Below are positions 63,591 through 64,000 of a stretch of 64,000 nt of DNA, in pieces. The translations under genes were made by a program, and so were the position numbers. Below the pieces are notes generated by a model that saw nothing but the letters and a program-made list of their open reading frames with translations, was not told the DNA's origin and made no database searches. The DNA lies in contig NZ_WOFU01000002.1 of assembly GCF_016879755.1 (NCBI RefSeq), positions 248,001 to 312,000 of the forward strand, written 5' to 3'. The DNA is from Bacillus sp. B15-48. GTDB lineage: Bacteria; Bacillota; Bacilli; Bacillales; Cytobacillaceae. Each line of letters starts with the position of its first letter. Within the stretch, counting starts at the first letter, position 1.

Positions 63591-64000
63591 TTATACAAGC
63601 AAATTAAACAATTGGTTGTCTTTATTAAGTTCAAGATAAGAGAACCCTTTACGTTCTAAGCTGGCAATTAATCGTGAATATTCGTTTTTATCTTTTAACT
63701 CAATACCGACTAACGCAGGTCCGCTTTCCTTATTATGCTTTTTCGTATACTCAAATCTCGTAATATCATCTTGTGGTGCAAGTACGTCATCGAGAAATTC
63801 TCTAAGGGCACCTGCACGTTGAGGAAAATCAACAAGGAAGTAATGGAGCAATCCCTCATAAAGCAAGGAACGCTCTTTTATTTCTTGCATCCGACTGATA
63901 TCATTATTCCCACCGCTGACAATACAGACTACTGTTTTCCCTTTAATCTCATCTTTCATAAAATCAAGTGCAGCAATTGGCAAGGCTCCAGCAGGTTCTG
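63591..64000 (-). CDS. ilvA: Threonine deaminase, C-terminal part (5' end outside window)
   Basis: The frame runs off the window edge. The visible 136 residues begin EPAGALPIAALDFMKDEIKG, the end of the PLP catalytic domain (SGGNND loop follows) and continue into the regulatory ACT-like domain (LLHYFLVDFPQRAGALREFL, GPALVGIELKDKNEYSRLIA). IlvA converts threonine to 2-oxobutanoate in isoleucine synthesis. Its position close to ypmQRS matches B. subtilis. A single-ACT-like C-terminus is expected for this type. Confidence 0.93.
   Translation of the reverse strand, partial: EPAGALPIAALDFMKDEIKGKTVVCIVSGGNNDISRMQEIKERSLLYEGLLHYFLVDFPQRAGALREFLDDVLAPQDDITRFEYTKKHNKESGPALVGIELKDKNEYSRLIASLERKGFSYLELNKDNQLFNLLV

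Overview
The window is low-GC DNA from an endospore-forming member of the Bacillaceae. Gene order matches Bacillus subtilis in several blocks: ctpA-yodJ-deoD, yozD-yodN-yozE, yokU-kamA with yodPQRST, and ypmSRQ close to ilvA. AprX, CtpA, a YjcZ-type peptide, two Hsp20-like spore-type proteins and YdjO- and YozE-type proteins fit the same picture. I do not assign a genus or species. Most transcription units end in clear intrinsic terminators. TTG starts are frequent.

Positions 1-16 kb hold housekeeping and accessory genes: a truncated MFS pump, an alpha/beta hydrolase, a DUF2935 protein, a sulfite-oxidase-like molybdoenzyme, a FUSC-type exporter with a methyltransferase, methionine aminopeptidase, YeeN, a YdjO-type cold protein, LysE and APC transporters, the divergent NHEJ pair ku/ligD, dapF and a ResA-like thioredoxin. 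Positions 16-25 kb hold a GNAT acetyltransferase behind an unusual leader, nrnB, an SDR protein with an altered active site, two tandem Hsp20 proteins, a two-component system and small unknown genes.

Positions 25-36 kb hold ctpA, yodJ, deoD, small genes around yozD/yodN/yozE, a BsuPI lipoprotein, a HAD phosphatase, a GH13 alpha-glucosidase and aprX. Positions 36-51 kb hold a leuA remnant, an SRAP protein, a GltC-type regulator and an expanded lysine / beta-lysine cluster. That cluster contains yokU-kamA, a sigma-54 activator with a matching -24/-12 promoter in front of kamA, a metallo-beta-lactamase-fold hydrolase, and the operon yodT-yodS-yodR-yodQ-aminotransferase-yodP. Together these suggest conversion of lysine to beta-lysine, then transamination, deacylation and CoA transfer.

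Positions 51-64 kb hold an LD-carboxypeptidase, a three-gene phosphorelay (hybrid kinase, CheR-type methyltransferase, REC-PAS-PAS kinase), spore-associated small proteins, ypmSRQ, degV, tatA/tatC and the C-terminal part of ilvA.

The most interesting element is the leader at about 17.5-17.7 kb. A 19-codon upstream ORF with its own ribosome binding site overlaps a pair of mutually exclusive RNA stems that end in an intrinsic terminator just before the GNAT gene. This is the architecture of a ribosome-controlled transcription attenuator, as known for inducible antibiotic-resistance genes. Three decayed gene fragments (leuA-like, fumarylacetoacetase-like and a yodN 3' duplicate) show ongoing local gene loss.
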